64,000 nucleotides of DNA from Nitrosomonas ureae (GCF_001455205.1 NZ_CP013341.1:3038001-3102000), one strand, 5' to 3'; shown: positions 19,241 to 28,646, numbered from the stretch's first letter. Program-made: numbers and translations. Notes: generated by a model not told the origin, from the letters alone.

Positions 19241-19927
19241 TTATGTCTGAAAAGTACCTATTAACCTTGCTCTTTCATTGACATTAACAGCTAATAATAA
19301 ATCTTGAATAAAAATAGCTTGAAGCTGATAGGCTACGTCATTATTGTTATCTATTGAAGAAATTCTCACCAAAATACCGTCTGGAATACTCCCTGTCAAA
19401 CCGTAACGTAATTGTTGCAGCTTTTGATCAAACCCGGGTAGAACAGCTTTACTACCAACTGTAACCCAATATGTAATTGGTTCATTCCGATTACCTTTAA
19501 TAGCCAGTAAACGCTTAATTGGTAATTTTCCATATTGAGTAAGTAGTTCCCCAGGAAAAATCTTTTTTATCTCGAAACCCTGAGCGTAGTAACATACTTC
19601 AGGTTTATGTATCGACAAACTATCACTCTGATCCCCTCCATAAGCCACTGAAAGCATAATTCGTTCACCTTGAGAATTAACATAAGTTCTAGCTAACGTT
19701 TGGTTATAGATTTTGTCAAGTTTAGCCTGAGTTTCGGCATCTACCTGAAGTGGAACAATTGTTTTATCGATTTTCCACTCTCCAAATCTATCAGGAATCA
19801 TCGTTTCAAGATTAATTCTTTCCTGCTGATCAGCAATCTTCTGGGTAGGAGTTAAGGCCAGTGTCAAAGCACCAGACGATATCATCAATACTCCCATTAA
19901 AATGTTAACTATCAGAGATTTTTTCAT
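19241..19927 (-). CDS. epsI: Exosortase-associated protein EpsI
   Basis: 228 aa. N-terminal membrane segment (residues 5-25), then the EpsI domain with MIPDRFGEWKID, the conserved IHKPEVCYYAQGFEI and the C-terminal region QLRYGLTG. EpsI accompanies exosortase in EPS clusters, and the Cys in PEVCYYAQG is a conserved feature. The molecular role is not established. It follows the exosortase gene on the same strand, the standard epsH-epsI order. Confidence 0.9.
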   Translation of the reverse strand: MKKSLIVNILMGVLMISSGALTLALTPTQKIADQQERINLETMIPDRFGEWKIDKTIVPLQVDAETQAKLDKIYNQTLARTYVNSQGERIMLSVAYGGDQSDSLSIHKPEVCYYAQGFEIKKIFPGELLTQYGKLPIKRLLAIKGNRNEPITYWVTVGSKAVLPGFDQKLQQLRYGLTGSIPDGILVRISSIDNNNDVAYQLQAIFIQDLLLAVNVNERARLIGTFQT

Positions 19928-19999
19928 TAATATTCTCCTTACTTACTAGTACCTTAAATTCCGTCAATGCTACAAAATAATATAAGACGATATTAAGAA

Positions 20000-20890
20000 C
20001 TAAATATTTCTTACTGGTAAAATCACATTGACATGTTGTGTTCGCGCAAAATACTGTAACAATCCATCTACCCCAAGAATCAATATTAATGCACTAATAA
20101 ATAAAACCATACCCGCAAATCCATGAAGAAACCCTTGTCCTGCTGCGTCACCATAATGATAAGTAATTAGAGTAAGTACAATAACGCGAATAACATTAGC
20201 TGTAAAAGAAATGGGTATTATAAGAATAGCCAATGCTACATTACGAAAAATTGAAGTATGATGTACTAGATTCAAATAAAATAAACCTAATGCCTCCAAA
20301 GTTAGCAATGTTTGTAGACCCGCACAAGCATCAGCCACAAGAAGTTGATACTGCCCGATTTGCAAAACCACGCCGTTTCTCGCGATAGGATAATTTGCCC
20401 AAAACAAAATATTCTCTGCCACATACGAAACAGCCATCTTCATTGGCATAGTGAAGAAACTAACTATTACACCTGGCAACGGAATCATAAACAATAAGAA
20501 AAATAACGGAAACCACATGATTTTGAGTGCAACATAACCAAGCTTAATAAGTAGGATCGCTGCTAAAACTAGAATAAAAGAGCCAATCTCTAGTATTAAT
20601 ACCTGCTGAGAGCCGCCAACAATGTAAAAAATTAGAGCGACCAGAAGAATTACCCATCCGAAAGCTGAGGCTGATTGGCCATCACTCTTTTTTATCATTA
20701 TTTTCCACTTTCGAAATATAAGCCACAATGAAAGTATCAAAATAATCGGTCCATGAGCGTGTTCCTCATTTGTCCATATGCCATTTGCCAGACTATAAAA
20801 AGTGGGAATATATAAAGCCAGCACTCCTAGAATGATGGGCCACCAGTCTAAGATCTCAGATTTGGGACTATTTAATTGATATAAGGGCAT
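20000..20890 (-). CDS. xrtB: Exosortase (EpsH/XrtB-like transpeptidase)
   Basis: Polytopic membrane protein of 296 aa with about eight hydrophobic segments. The exosortase catalytic set is present: C189 in ADACAGLQTLL, R235 in TANVIRVIVLT and H256 in FLHGFAGMVLF. Exosortases cut PEP-CTERM-type tails and attach proteins to the envelope or extracellular polymer. The EpsD-EpsI neighbourhood resembles the methanolan cluster of Methylobacillus, favouring the XrtB subtype over XrtA, but the subtype is inference. No PEP-CTERM protein is seen in the window. Confidence 0.9.
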   Translation of the reverse strand: MPLYQLNSPKSEILDWWPIILGVLALYIPTFYSLANGIWTNEEHAHGPIILILSLWLIFRKWKIMIKKSDGQSASAFGWVILLVALIFYIVGGSQQVLILEIGSFILVLAAILLIKLGYVALKIMWFPLFFLLFMIPLPGVIVSFFTMPMKMAVSYVAENILFWANYPIARNGVVLQIGQYQLLVADACAGLQTLLTLEALGLFYLNLVHHTSIFRNVALAILIIPISFTANVIRVIVLTLITYHYGDAAGQGFLHGFAGMVLFISALILILGVDGLLQYFARTQHVNVILPVRNI

Positions 20891-20909
20891 GATATAGATA
20901 AATTATCTA

Positions 20910-21848
20910 CTAAAAATCAATTAATACTGAACCTATAACTTCAGTGCCACTATACTTGAGTTGTTCACTCATAGCGTTGATATCAGTTAAGCGAGTATTG
21001 TTCTTGTGTGCAACTATTAGTGCGCCATCTGTACGAGCAGCAATAGCAAGCGCATCAACTCCATTAGAAAATGCTAAAGTATCATAGAGAATAACATCGT
21101 ATTGACTCGCAAGCTGATTGTTTATTTCGTCGAACGAAGAGCGATTAAGAAGCTCCAAAGGATTCGGTGGCAACGTACCTGCAGGCAACACCGAAAGATC
21201 AACAAATGAGTCTATTTTAGCAATAACCTCTGAAACATTAGCACGAGCAACGAGTACATCAGACAAACCTTGCTTATTTTTCAGATTAAAAATCTCATGT
21301 TGCTGCGGACAACGTAAATTAGCATCAATTAACAATGTCCGCTCACCAAGCTGAGAAAATACCACCGCAAGATTTGCAGTAAAAAGACTTGCCCCTTCAT
21401 TCGGGTTACAACTAATTATGGCTAGCGCTTTACGTTCAAAAGTGAACCAACGTAGCATTAATTGACTTCTCACTGCACGAAAAACTTCAACTTGAGTACC
21501 AAATGGCTGATATGCAACCACTAATTCCGGTGGATGATTCCCTTGTCCGGGCAACAAATAGGGATAATCAAATTGCTGTGCTAATACTAACTGGATATCC
21601 GCCTCGGTTATTAAGCCTAACTTTATTGCTGCATCACCAAAGCGCAAGCCACTTTCTTTCTGCAATCGTAATACACGCTCAGCTTCAACTGGCGTAATTT
21701 TCCCCATATCTAGCAAAATGTGCCCAATACTAAACTTACGTACAGCAGTTGCATTTGTAGTAATAAAACCGGAATTGTTCAGCCTCTTTGTTTCTAAAGA
21801 ATCTGGAATACTCATCTTATATCCTTTAAAGCTTTCTAAATCATTCAT
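20910..21848 (-). CDS. epsG: Chain-length determinant tyrosine-kinase-like protein EpsG
   Basis: 312 aa. Residues 40-100 form a GspE/MshE-N-like domain (HILLDMGKITPVEAERVL). Residues 140-312 form a ParA/BY-kinase fold with GERTLLIDANLR and YDVILYDTLAFSNGVDA. The P-loop is degenerate: NPNEGASLFTANLA (E151-G152-A153-S154) lacks the usual Lys/Arg, and Walker A' reads D175-A-N177 instead of DxD. No C-terminal Tyr cluster follows. It may be a non-kinase regulator of chain length. The start overlaps the epsF stop by 4 bp. Confidence 0.88.
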   Translation of the reverse strand: MNDLESFKGYKMSIPDSLETKRLNNSGFITTNATAVRKFSIGHILLDMGKITPVEAERVLRLQKESGLRFGDAAIKLGLITEADIQLVLAQQFDYPYLLPGQGNHPPELVVAYQPFGTQVEVFRAVRSQLMLRWFTFERKALAIISCNPNEGASLFTANLAVVFSQLGERTLLIDANLRCPQQHEIFNLKNKQGLSDVLVARANVSEVIAKIDSFVDLSVLPAGTLPPNPLELLNRSSFDEINNQLASQYDVILYDTLAFSNGVDALAIAARTDGALIVAHKNNTRLTDINAMSEQLKYSGTEVIGSVLIDF

Positions 21849-23209
21849 CGTAGCAAACGAGGCAATACTAATTGCAAGCCTCTTTCTTTCGGAATTCCGC
21901 GTTTTATAATACCCAATACAGGAGCATGTAGAACATCTACCAGATCCTCTGCTGAGCGCACACGTCGATCAATCATTTCTGCAAGCAGTCCGGCCCCTAC
22001 TCCCAGCAAAGTTCCCAAAAATGCTGATAAAGTCAAATTAAGCAATATCTTAGGGCTATCTGGCTTATCTGGAGTTTTTGCTGTGTCAAGTATAGAAACA
22101 CTCGATAAATTGGATTGCCCTTCAAGACTAGTTTGATTTAAACGTTGCATTGCACTGTTATACGCCTGTTGTGCACCATCCACTTCCCTTTCAAGAATTT
22201 GAAGTTCATCTCTTGAACGGTTTAATGCCAGCACTTTTATTTTTTGTTCTTCAAGTGCCTTACGAATCTCAGCTTCCTGATTGACGGCACTTCTATCAGT
22301 AAAGCTTATGTGCCTACTTAGCTCAGATCTCAGTTTGTCAACTTCTGCTTTTGCTCCAATATAGCTGGGATGATTTTTACCTAGTTTTTGAGCAATATCA
22401 GAGAACCTGGATTCGGCTTGCGACAAATTTATTTTAAGATTGTTAATTACCGTATTTCTAGCAATACTATGCGCTTCGCTAATCCGATTGCCGCCTTCTT
22501 GTTTTGATTCAGCTCCAATCAGATCCGCTTGTGCCACCACCAATTGGCTAGCAAGATCATTCAATCGCTTAGTTTCAACATCAAGACGAAAATCTGCATC
22601 AACAATTCCGTGTGAATGTTGGTACTGAGTTAGTTTCTTTTGTGCAGTTTCTAATCTATCACGTAATACATTAAGCTGATCAGTAAAGTAAGTTGCAGCC
22701 TTTTGTGAAGGTTCAACTGTAAGGCGTATGCTAATTTCTTGATATGCATTTGCAAAAGCATTAGCAATAACAGCAGTAAAGGCAGGATCGGTACCTTTAA
22801 AGCTTATACGAATCACACTACTATCACGCGATGTTTCAATTTCCAGATTTTTAAGGAGTAAAGCGGCCAGCCATTCGCGCATTCCCAAAGAGGAATTGCT
22901 TTGTTTGTGCTGACTTGCAACAGCTTCATTCTGATCAAGTCGTAGTTGATCAACTACCATTAATGCAGTTCTTGAACTTTTAATAATGTCCAATTGCGTC
23001 GCCATGTAACCTGTAATTTGCTGAGGTGACATTATCAATCCCGTTACAGGATCCGCTCCCTTATGGGTAAGTACCATTACCGCCGTTGACTTATAGCTCT
23101 TTGACATTAACAAGCTAACCAATAAAGTGGTCGACATTGTCACAATAAGTGTTAAGAGTATCAGTTTATGGCGGGCTAAGATAATAAGAAAAAATCGAGA
23201 AAAATCCAT
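21845..23209 (-). CDS. epsF: Chain-length determinant protein EpsF (Wzz-type)
   Basis: 454 aa polysaccharide co-polymerase. Transmembrane segments lie at about 12-35 and near residue 405-425 (LLNLTLSAFLGTLLGVGAGL), with a long coiled-coil periplasmic part between them (about 170-380). The final cytoplasmic tail contacts EpsG in such systems. The proline-rich PDKPDSPKILLN before the second membrane helix is the Wzz signature. It is coupled to epsG by a 4-bp overlap. Confidence 0.92.
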   Translation of the reverse strand: MDFSRFFLIILARHKLILLTLIVTMSTTLLVSLLMSKSYKSTAVMVLTHKGADPVTGLIMSPQQITGYMATQLDIIKSSRTALMVVDQLRLDQNEAVASQHKQSNSSLGMREWLAALLLKNLEIETSRDSSVIRISFKGTDPAFTAVIANAFANAYQEISIRLTVEPSQKAATYFTDQLNVLRDRLETAQKKLTQYQHSHGIVDADFRLDVETKRLNDLASQLVVAQADLIGAESKQEGGNRISEAHSIARNTVINNLKINLSQAESRFSDIAQKLGKNHPSYIGAKAEVDKLRSELSRHISFTDRSAVNQEAEIRKALEEQKIKVLALNRSRDELQILEREVDGAQQAYNSAMQRLNQTSLEGQSNLSSVSILDTAKTPDKPDSPKILLNLTLSAFLGTLLGVGAGLLAEMIDRRVRSAEDLVDVLHAPVLGIIKRGIPKERGLQLVLPRLLR

Positions 23210-23287
23210 GCGTACAATCCTATTCCAAACCTCATTAAACTACACTATTTACTTCACAGGACAAATCGAGAAGTCCTGAAACAAATA

Positions 23288-24103
23288 TCAAAACAGACTT
23301 TCTTTTATATAAATTACATCGTCAGGCTCTACCAAATCACTCGATTTAACAGTTAGAATCTGCAGATTCCCTCCTTCACCGCGACGCTGAATCCGCAAAC
23401 CACGTTCAGTACCTCGTTGAGTTAATCCACCGCCCACCGACAACGCTTGCATAACTGTCATATTGCGCTCAAGCTTGTATACTCCAGCACGTTGGACTTC
23501 ACCATAGATATAAAAACGAGGAGCTCTTTCAACATAGACAAGATCATCACTTCTTATGTTCAAATCACGATTCAAATCGCCAGAGCGAATCATCTCCAAG
23601 ACATCGATTACATCTTTAACATATTTACTACCATTCGAACGAATTAAAGTAATCTGTTCTGCCCCATCAGGAATAATCCCTCCTGCCATAGCAAGAATTT
23701 CGGTCAATCTGCGTTTACCCTCAATTGGATAGCGCCCTTGGTTACGCACATAACCAAGTACAGATACCATTTGACTTTGTAACGAAGCAGTAATGATATT
23801 TACTTGTGGCTTACGTAAAATATCTTTACTCTCTAGCAACTTGACTATTTTTCTTTCCATTTCAGAAGGTGTTAATCCATCAACAAATATTTCACCTAAT
23901 AAGGGAAAAGTTATATTCCCAGCCTCACTTACTTTCACCTCAGTAGTCATATCTGGTTGACCAAATACAAATATTTTTAATGTATCCCCTGGCCCTAATA
24001 CACTTTCTTTCTTCTCTCCGTTAGCTGCATTAGCGATCCCAGTTATCCAAAGAAGCACCAAAAACATAATCAATAGCCGCCCTTTCTTCATAATATTTTC
24101 CAT
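23288..24103 (-). CDS. epsE: Polysaccharide export protein EpsE (Wza-type)
   Basis: 271 aa secreted protein with a signal peptide (residues 5-27). The polysaccharide-export domain starts at LGPGDTLKIFVFGQPDMTTE, followed by SLBB domains (VSVLGYVRNQGRYPIEG and FYIYGEVQRAGVYKLE). It forms part of the outer-membrane exit channel for the EPS. AAGGA 8 nt before ATG 24103 supports this start over the in-frame ATG at 24091. Confidence 0.92.
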   Translation of the reverse strand: MENIMKKGRLLIMFLVLLWITGIANAANGEKKESVLGPGDTLKIFVFGQPDMTTEVKVSEAGNITFPLLGEIFVDGLTPSEMERKIVKLLESKDILRKPQVNIITASLQSQMVSVLGYVRNQGRYPIEGKRRLTEILAMAGGIIPDGAEQITLIRSNGSKYVKDVIDVLEMIRSGDLNRDLNIRSDDLVYVERAPRFYIYGEVQRAGVYKLERNMTVMQALSVGGGLTQRGTERGLRIQRRGEGGNLQILTVKSSDLVEPDDVIYIKESLF

Positions 24104-24143
24104 TTATTCATCCTTAATTTATTCTATATTCAATAGCTAAAAT

Positions 24144-25112
24144 TTATTTTAGCCCGGAAATACCCCGCTCAATTACTCCCTCAGAAACTGTTCCAGATGG
24201 ATTGTCAATATTACTCAAATTTTCTGGAGAAATTCTGAATAACTGACTCTCTGATTTCTCTATATTATTAGGTTCTGGTGCTTTCGCATTTAGATATTCA
24301 ATTTTTGCTGAAGTACGTAAACGTGCAATTTCAGCATCTGTAGCTTCTTTATATTTTTGATTGATCAGAAATCTTTCAATTTGTGGGGCCGCAGCAGTCT
24401 CTGAAACTGAATTATCTTTAATGGCATTAACTGAAATCAAAATACTTTTTTCTTGCTCATTGATGATAAAAATAGTATCTTTGCTTTTTTCACGCAACGT
24501 TGAAACTAATTGCAAAGGTAGATCAGCACTACTTCGGGTTGCTAGGCTACGAAAATATTGGATGTTATTTTTATCAAGCCAAGTTACAACTTCTTCGATA
24601 GATTTTGCTGTATCTATTACTCTCTTTAACTCCTCGCTGACTTCTCTAGTTGCAATTCGCACGGTAGTCAAATCAAATTGTTTACGTTGCGCAAACAACT
24701 CTGGATTTTTCTGAAAATAATCTTCAATCTCAGCTTTAGATGGTTTTGCGATCTTACTGATAATTCCTTGTAAATAAGCTTGCGCAATCACTTGAGCATT
24801 CGCACGCTCGCGCGCCTGCATCACTTCAGGTGTACGATCAAGCTTATTCCTTATAGCCTCGTCAACTATCAATTGACGAGCAATGAGCGATTCCAATAAT
24901 TGCTCGCGTGCGCTCTCATATTGATCAGCTCGGATATTACTCCGCCTTATTTCATCGTTAAGTTGAAGCATAGTAATCTCAGAACCATTAACGCTCACTA
25001 TTGATTGCCCAGATTTTTTTGTGTTAGGCTCTTTATCGCAAGCAGTAAGAGTGAGAGCGGTAATAAACACTAGTCCTATTATCGAAATCATTCTTATGTG
25101 TGCTAATACCAT
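24144..25112 (-). CDS. epsD: EpsD-family peptidyl-prolyl isomerase lipoprotein
   Basis: 322 aa. The signal ends in a lipobox (TALTLTAC, then DKEPN), so it is probably a lipoprotein. SurA/PpiD-like N-terminal helices (about 45-120: LLESLIARQLIVDEAIRN) precede a parvulin-type isomerase region (about 130-230). The C-terminal tail is charged and may be disordered. EpsD is the first gene of methanolan-type clusters and probably helps fold the export apparatus. GAGGAAA before the ATG is a good ribosome site. Confidence 0.88.
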   Translation of the reverse strand: MVLAHIRMISIIGLVFITALTLTACDKEPNTKKSGQSIVSVNGSEITMLQLNDEIRRSNIRADQYESAREQLLESLIARQLIVDEAIRNKLDRTPEVMQARERANAQVIAQAYLQGIISKIAKPSKAEIEDYFQKNPELFAQRKQFDLTTVRIATREVSEELKRVIDTAKSIEEVVTWLDKNNIQYFRSLATRSSADLPLQLVSTLREKSKDTIFIINEQEKSILISVNAIKDNSVSETAAAPQIERFLINQKYKEATDAEIARLRTSAKIEYLNAKAPEPNNIEKSESQLFRISPENLSNIDNPSGTVSEGVIERGISGLK

Positions 25113-25776
25113 AGTGCTTTCCTCTTTATTATGATGACAATTTCAATCAAACTGCTCCATATATCCTTAAATATTACAAACTATGTCGTGACAAGGTCAC
25201 ATAAAATTCGAATTAAACTAATTACTTGTAACATTCGAAAGACAAAAAGTTATTTCAAGCCAACCTACGACAATTCAATTTAAAACTTTAATATCCAAAT
25301 CACACCCTTACAGAATGTATCAATATTTATTATTGATCATATATATATTAATAAATTTAAAGAAAAGCAAAAAATTTAACTAATCTATCTGCTCCTAAGT
25401 ACAAGGATATTAATTTGTGCTTTTTATCTTTTAATCCTTCACCGCAAGGAAGGTAAATTTGAATCTACAAAGATTAATCTAGGCTAACTAACAGCATCTT
25501 ACATCAAATTTCATCATGAGTTAGTGCATACCTCTATTCTGAGACTTTTAAGAAATGTTAAATTAATAAACATTCTAACTATTACACCTTATTTTGTTCT
25601 TTATATTTAGAATACATGACCAGAACAGCAGATGAGCTAAAGAAAACGCAAGCAGTATTTTTTCGGAAATTTGAAAGAAACCTTTAAAGAAAACAAGTAC
25701 TAGGAATGTTTAGATCGGCTCGTAATTTCAGCACCTGTTACTATGTGGTAACTGCACTACAAACCATTGCGATTTT
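25113..25776. promoter_or_regulatory. Regulatory gap upstream of the EPS operon
   Basis: About 660 bp of AT-rich DNA between divergent epsD and the cupin gene, with no gene seen. It should carry the EPS operon promoter. A 13-bp palindrome GTGAC-AAG-GTCAC lies at 25188-25200, about 75 bp upstream of the epsD start, and could be an operator. No sigma-54 type TGGC-N9-TTGC site was found by eye. Confidence 0.45.
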
Positions 25777-25806
25777 TTGAACCATTTTTTTATTGATCAA
25801 ACAAAA

Positions 25807-26118
25807 ATGAAATCACAAAATATTTTCTCAAAAATTCCTAAAAATTTGAAGTGTGAAATTTTTGAGCTTTTAATCAACGATGATACGGTAACAATAGAAA
25901 GAATTATTTCAAAAGGTCAACAATCGTCTTCTTGGTATGATCAGAAAAAGAATGAATGGGTGATAGTTCTCAAAGGAGAAGCCATACTTACTTTTGAGAA
26001 TCAGACTTCTGTGCAACTTAAAGAAGGAGATTTCATCAATATCCCCGCTCATAGTAAGCACAGAGTCTCGTGGTCAGAACCAGAAAATGAAACTATCTGG
26101 CTCGCCGTTCATTATTGA
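25807..26118 (+). CDS. Cupin-domain protein
   Basis: 103 aa from ATG 25807. A longer reading from TTG 25777 is less likely. Single cupin barrel: EWVIVLKGEAILTFEN (motif 1 region) and GDFINIPAHSKHRVSW (motif 2, with two His). Motif 1 lacks the usual HxH, so metal binding may differ. Many such small cupins bind sugars or metals. The specific role is unknown. It stands alone between the EPS regulatory gap and rpmE. Confidence 0.8.
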   Translation: MKSQNIFSKIPKNLKCEIFELLINDDTVTIERIISKGQQSSSWYDQKKNEWVIVLKGEAILTFENQTSVQLKEGDFINIPAHSKHRVSWSEPENETIWLAVHY

Positions 26119-26152
26119 TGATAATTTATACCGAAACCAAACATTATAATCT

Positions 26153-26173
26153 CTTCAGCCAGTATAGCTGAAG
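26153..26173. terminator. Hairpin between convergent cupin and rpmE genes
   Basis: A 7-bp stem CTTCAGC / GCTGAAG with a 7-nt loop sits between the convergent gene ends. There is no T-run on either side, so its termination strength is uncertain. Confidence 0.4.
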
Positions 26174-26213
26174 TTGCGAGCTTATTAACGTAAAGCATTA
26201 ACAGTTATTTAGA

Positions 26214-26417
26214 TCACTGTTTATTGTATTTTTGGCGGAATTTCTCAACTCTACCAGCAGTATCAACAATTTTCTGTTTACCCGTATAAAATGGATGACA
26301 AAGTGAACATACTTCAATAGTTAAAGGTTTATTCATAGTCGAGCGCGTGTTAAAAACATTACCACAACTGCAAGTTACAGTTATTTCATGGTAGTCTGGA
26401 TGAATATCTGCTTTCAT
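26214..26417 (-). CDS. rpmE: 50S ribosomal protein L31 (zinc form)
   Basis: 67 aa from the ATG at 26417, which gives the family start MKADIHPDYHEIT. A longer reading from 26447 adds ten residues with no family match. It has the four-Cys zinc form: CSCGN and CSLCHPF. The C-terminus VEKFRQKYN is also typical. It binds the large ribosomal subunit. Confidence 0.95.
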   Translation of the reverse strand: MKADIHPDYHEITVTCSCGNVFNTRSTMNKPLTIEVCSLCHPFYTGKQKIVDTAGRVEKFRQKYNKQ

Positions 26418-26742
26418 TACCAATATCCTTAAATTATTCAATCCCAAAGGGAAACCAAAAAGTCGTAATTATCCTTTAATGTGTGTATCGGTGCAACTAT
26501 CAGTCTGCCTCCGTATAGAAACAAATACCTCGATATGATAACCATCATGATTGCAAAACACAAAACTGATCCTGAGCAGATCACATCCCCGAAAACACAA
26601 CTTAATGTATTCTTACAATAAAACACGCCAACTGCATCAGAAGGAGCAAGCAATCAAACCCGGAAGAGATTAAATTTAGGTAATTATATACTTGTTAGAC
26701 CCAGATAATATGATATAATAATTTCATATTTGGAGGGTTATC

Positions 26743-27672
26743 ATGATTAAACAATTTAATAGCTTGATCGAAATGTTAAAAACATTTCCAGACGAGCAAA
26801 GCTGTATCGACCATTTTACAGCTATTAAATGGACAGAAAAAAAGCAATGCCCTCATTGTGGCAGCGAAAAGATTTATCATTTCGCTGATAACAGAACTCA
26901 CAAGTGCGCACAATGCAGAAAGAAATTTAGTATAAGAGTTGGCACCATATTTGAAGATTCAAAAATCCCTTTGCAGAAATGGTTTATGGCTGTTTATCTT
27001 GCCACATCCCATAAGAAGGGTATTTCTAGCATTCAATTAGCTAAAGACATAGATGTTACACAGAAAACAGCTTGGTTTATGCTTCATCGCTTGCGTCACG
27101 CAAGCCAGACAAAATCATTCAATACCCCATCATTAGGTGGTCAAGGAAAGATTGTTGAAATTGATGAGACTTATATAGGGGGAAAAGAAAGAAATAAGCA
27201 TAATAACAAACGTTCTAAAGGTACCCAGGGTCGCTCCACCAAAACCAAGGCTGCTGTTTTAGGGATGCTTGAAAGGGGCGGAGAACTTCGCGCAGTAAAA
27301 GTTAAGAACGGTGCATCATTTTCAATCATGCCTGTCATTGTTACCAACGTATTATCAGACACAAAAATAATGACTGACGAAGCCAGAGCATATAGACAGT
27401 TACCAAGGGCATATACTCATAATTCTGTTAATCATAGCTTTTGTGAGTATGTGTCTGGAAGTATTCATACAAATACAATAGAAGGTGCGTGGTCACTCTT
27501 TAAGCGCGGCATTCTAGGTATACAACATCATATTAGCCCAAAGCACTTAGACAGATACTTAACTGAATTTAGTTTCCGCTACAACACTCGTAAGCAAGGC
27601 GAAGGTGAAAGAGTTAATAATCTTTTGGCACGCACTAATGGACGCATCACATACAAGGAGCTTATAGCATGA
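26743..27672 (+). CDS. IS1595-family transposase
   Basis: 309 aa. An N-terminal zinc ribbon (CPHCGSEKIYHFADN ... HKCAQCRKKFS, about residues 36-66) is followed by an IS1595 DDE-type domain: VEIDETYIGGKERNKH, IMTDEARAYRQLP, VSGSIHTNTIEGAWSLFKRG and LTEFSFRYNTR. TGGAGGG lies 8 nt before the ATG. The stop overlaps the passenger gene start (ATGA, 27669-27672), so the two are translationally coupled. Confidence 0.93.
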   Translation: MIKQFNSLIEMLKTFPDEQSCIDHFTAIKWTEKKQCPHCGSEKIYHFADNRTHKCAQCRKKFSIRVGTIFEDSKIPLQKWFMAVYLATSHKKGISSIQLAKDIDVTQKTAWFMLHRLRHASQTKSFNTPSLGGQGKIVEIDETYIGGKERNKHNNKRSKGTQGRSTKTKAAVLGMLERGGELRAVKVKNGASFSIMPVIVTNVLSDTKIMTDEARAYRQLPRAYTHNSVNHSFCEYVSGSIHTNTIEGAWSLFKRGILGIQHHISPKHLDRYLTEFSFRYNTRKQGEGERVNNLLARTNGRITYKELIA

Positions 27673-28646
27673 GTGAAAAGAAAATCGATACAGACAAACT
27701 TGCTGGTATGGCTTTTGATGATGCGCTGAGTAGATTAGCCCACACAGACCCAAAAGAATTATCTGAGATAAATAAAGAGAACATTAGTGATGGCGCAATA
27801 GAGCAATTAATTGAGAAATTTGAAGATTCTTCACATATTGATGAAGATGATGTTGAATTCTGGTACGCGAGAGATCTACAAGTTTTATTAGGGTATGAAA
27901 GTTCTTGGCAAAATTTTTCCAATGTTATTGAGAAAGCTAAAAGCGCATGCGAATCTAGCGGAAACAGTGTGCTAGACCATTTTAATGACGTCATTAAAAT
28001 GGTAGCAATAGGTTCGGGAGCTGAGAAAAAAGTAGATGATATTAAGTTAACAAGATATGCCTGTTACTTGATAGCTCAGAATGGAGATCCAAGGAAAAAG
28101 CCTATTTCATTTGCTCAAACTTACTTTGCTATTCAGACTAGACGACAAGAAATCAGAGATGATGATGAAGCAAATTACATTCCGCTATCTGAAGATAAGA
28201 AAAGATTCTTGCTTAGGGATGAAATCAAGGAGCATAACAAGCGACTTGCCAGCGCTGCTAAAGGAGGTGGAGTTGTTGAGCCTATTGATTTCGCCATATT
28301 TCAAACATTCGGCTACAGAGGGTTATATGGTGGATTGGATAGATTAGGAATTGCGCGTAAAAAAGGATTGAAGTCTAAAGATACAATATTAGATCACATG
28401 GGAAGCACAGAGTTAGCAGCTAACTTATTCAGGGCTACTCAGACCGAAGAGAAGCTGAGACGTGAAAATATCAAAGGCAAAGAGAATGCCAATAATGCGC
28501 ACCATGAAGTAGGTAAAAAAGTAAGACAGGCAATTAAAGATATTGGCGGAACAATGCCGGAAGATTTACCGCCAGCAGAGGATATTGTAAAGGTTGGCAA
28601 GAGAATACAAAAAGCTATTAAGAGCAGCCAGAAAAAGATCAAATAA
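27669..28646 (+). CDS. dinD: DinD-like DNA-damage-inducible protein (transposon passenger)
   Basis: 325 aa. From about residue 45 on it closely follows the DinD family: BRO-N-like region (FWYARDLQVLLGYESSW), NGDPRKKPISFAQTYFAIQT, GYRGLYGGLDRLGI and the hallmark LDHMGSTELAANLFRATQTE (cited in part). E. coli DinD is SOS-induced and affects RecA filaments, as known for that family. An extra N-terminal stretch of about 40 residues (FDDALSRLAHTDPKELSE) is not part of classical DinD. It is read from the transposase transcript, and no LexA box is seen inside the element. Confidence 0.88.
   Translation: MSEKKIDTDKLAGMAFDDALSRLAHTDPKELSEINKENISDGAIEQLIEKFEDSSHIDEDDVEFWYARDLQVLLGYESSWQNFSNVIEKAKSACESSGNSVLDHFNDVIKMVAIGSGAEKKVDDIKLTRYACYLIAQNGDPRKKPISFAQTYFAIQTRRQEIRDDDEANYIPLSEDKKRFLLRDEIKEHNKRLASAAKGGGVVEPIDFAIFQTFGYRGLYGGLDRLGIARKKGLKSKDTILDHMGSTELAANLFRATQTEEKLRRENIKGKENANNAHHEVGKKVRQAIKDIGGTMPEDLPPAEDIVKVGKRIQKAIKSSQKKIK

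Noticed and set aside
25113..25776. Sigma-54 promoter for the EPS operon
   Set aside because: No GG-N10-GC pair with the right context was found by eye.
26438..26653. 71-aa minus-strand frame upstream of rpmE
   Set aside because: A short stretch (APIHTLKDNYDFLV) loosely resembles the start of glyoxalase II, but no continuation follows and no ribosome site is clear. Too weak to call.
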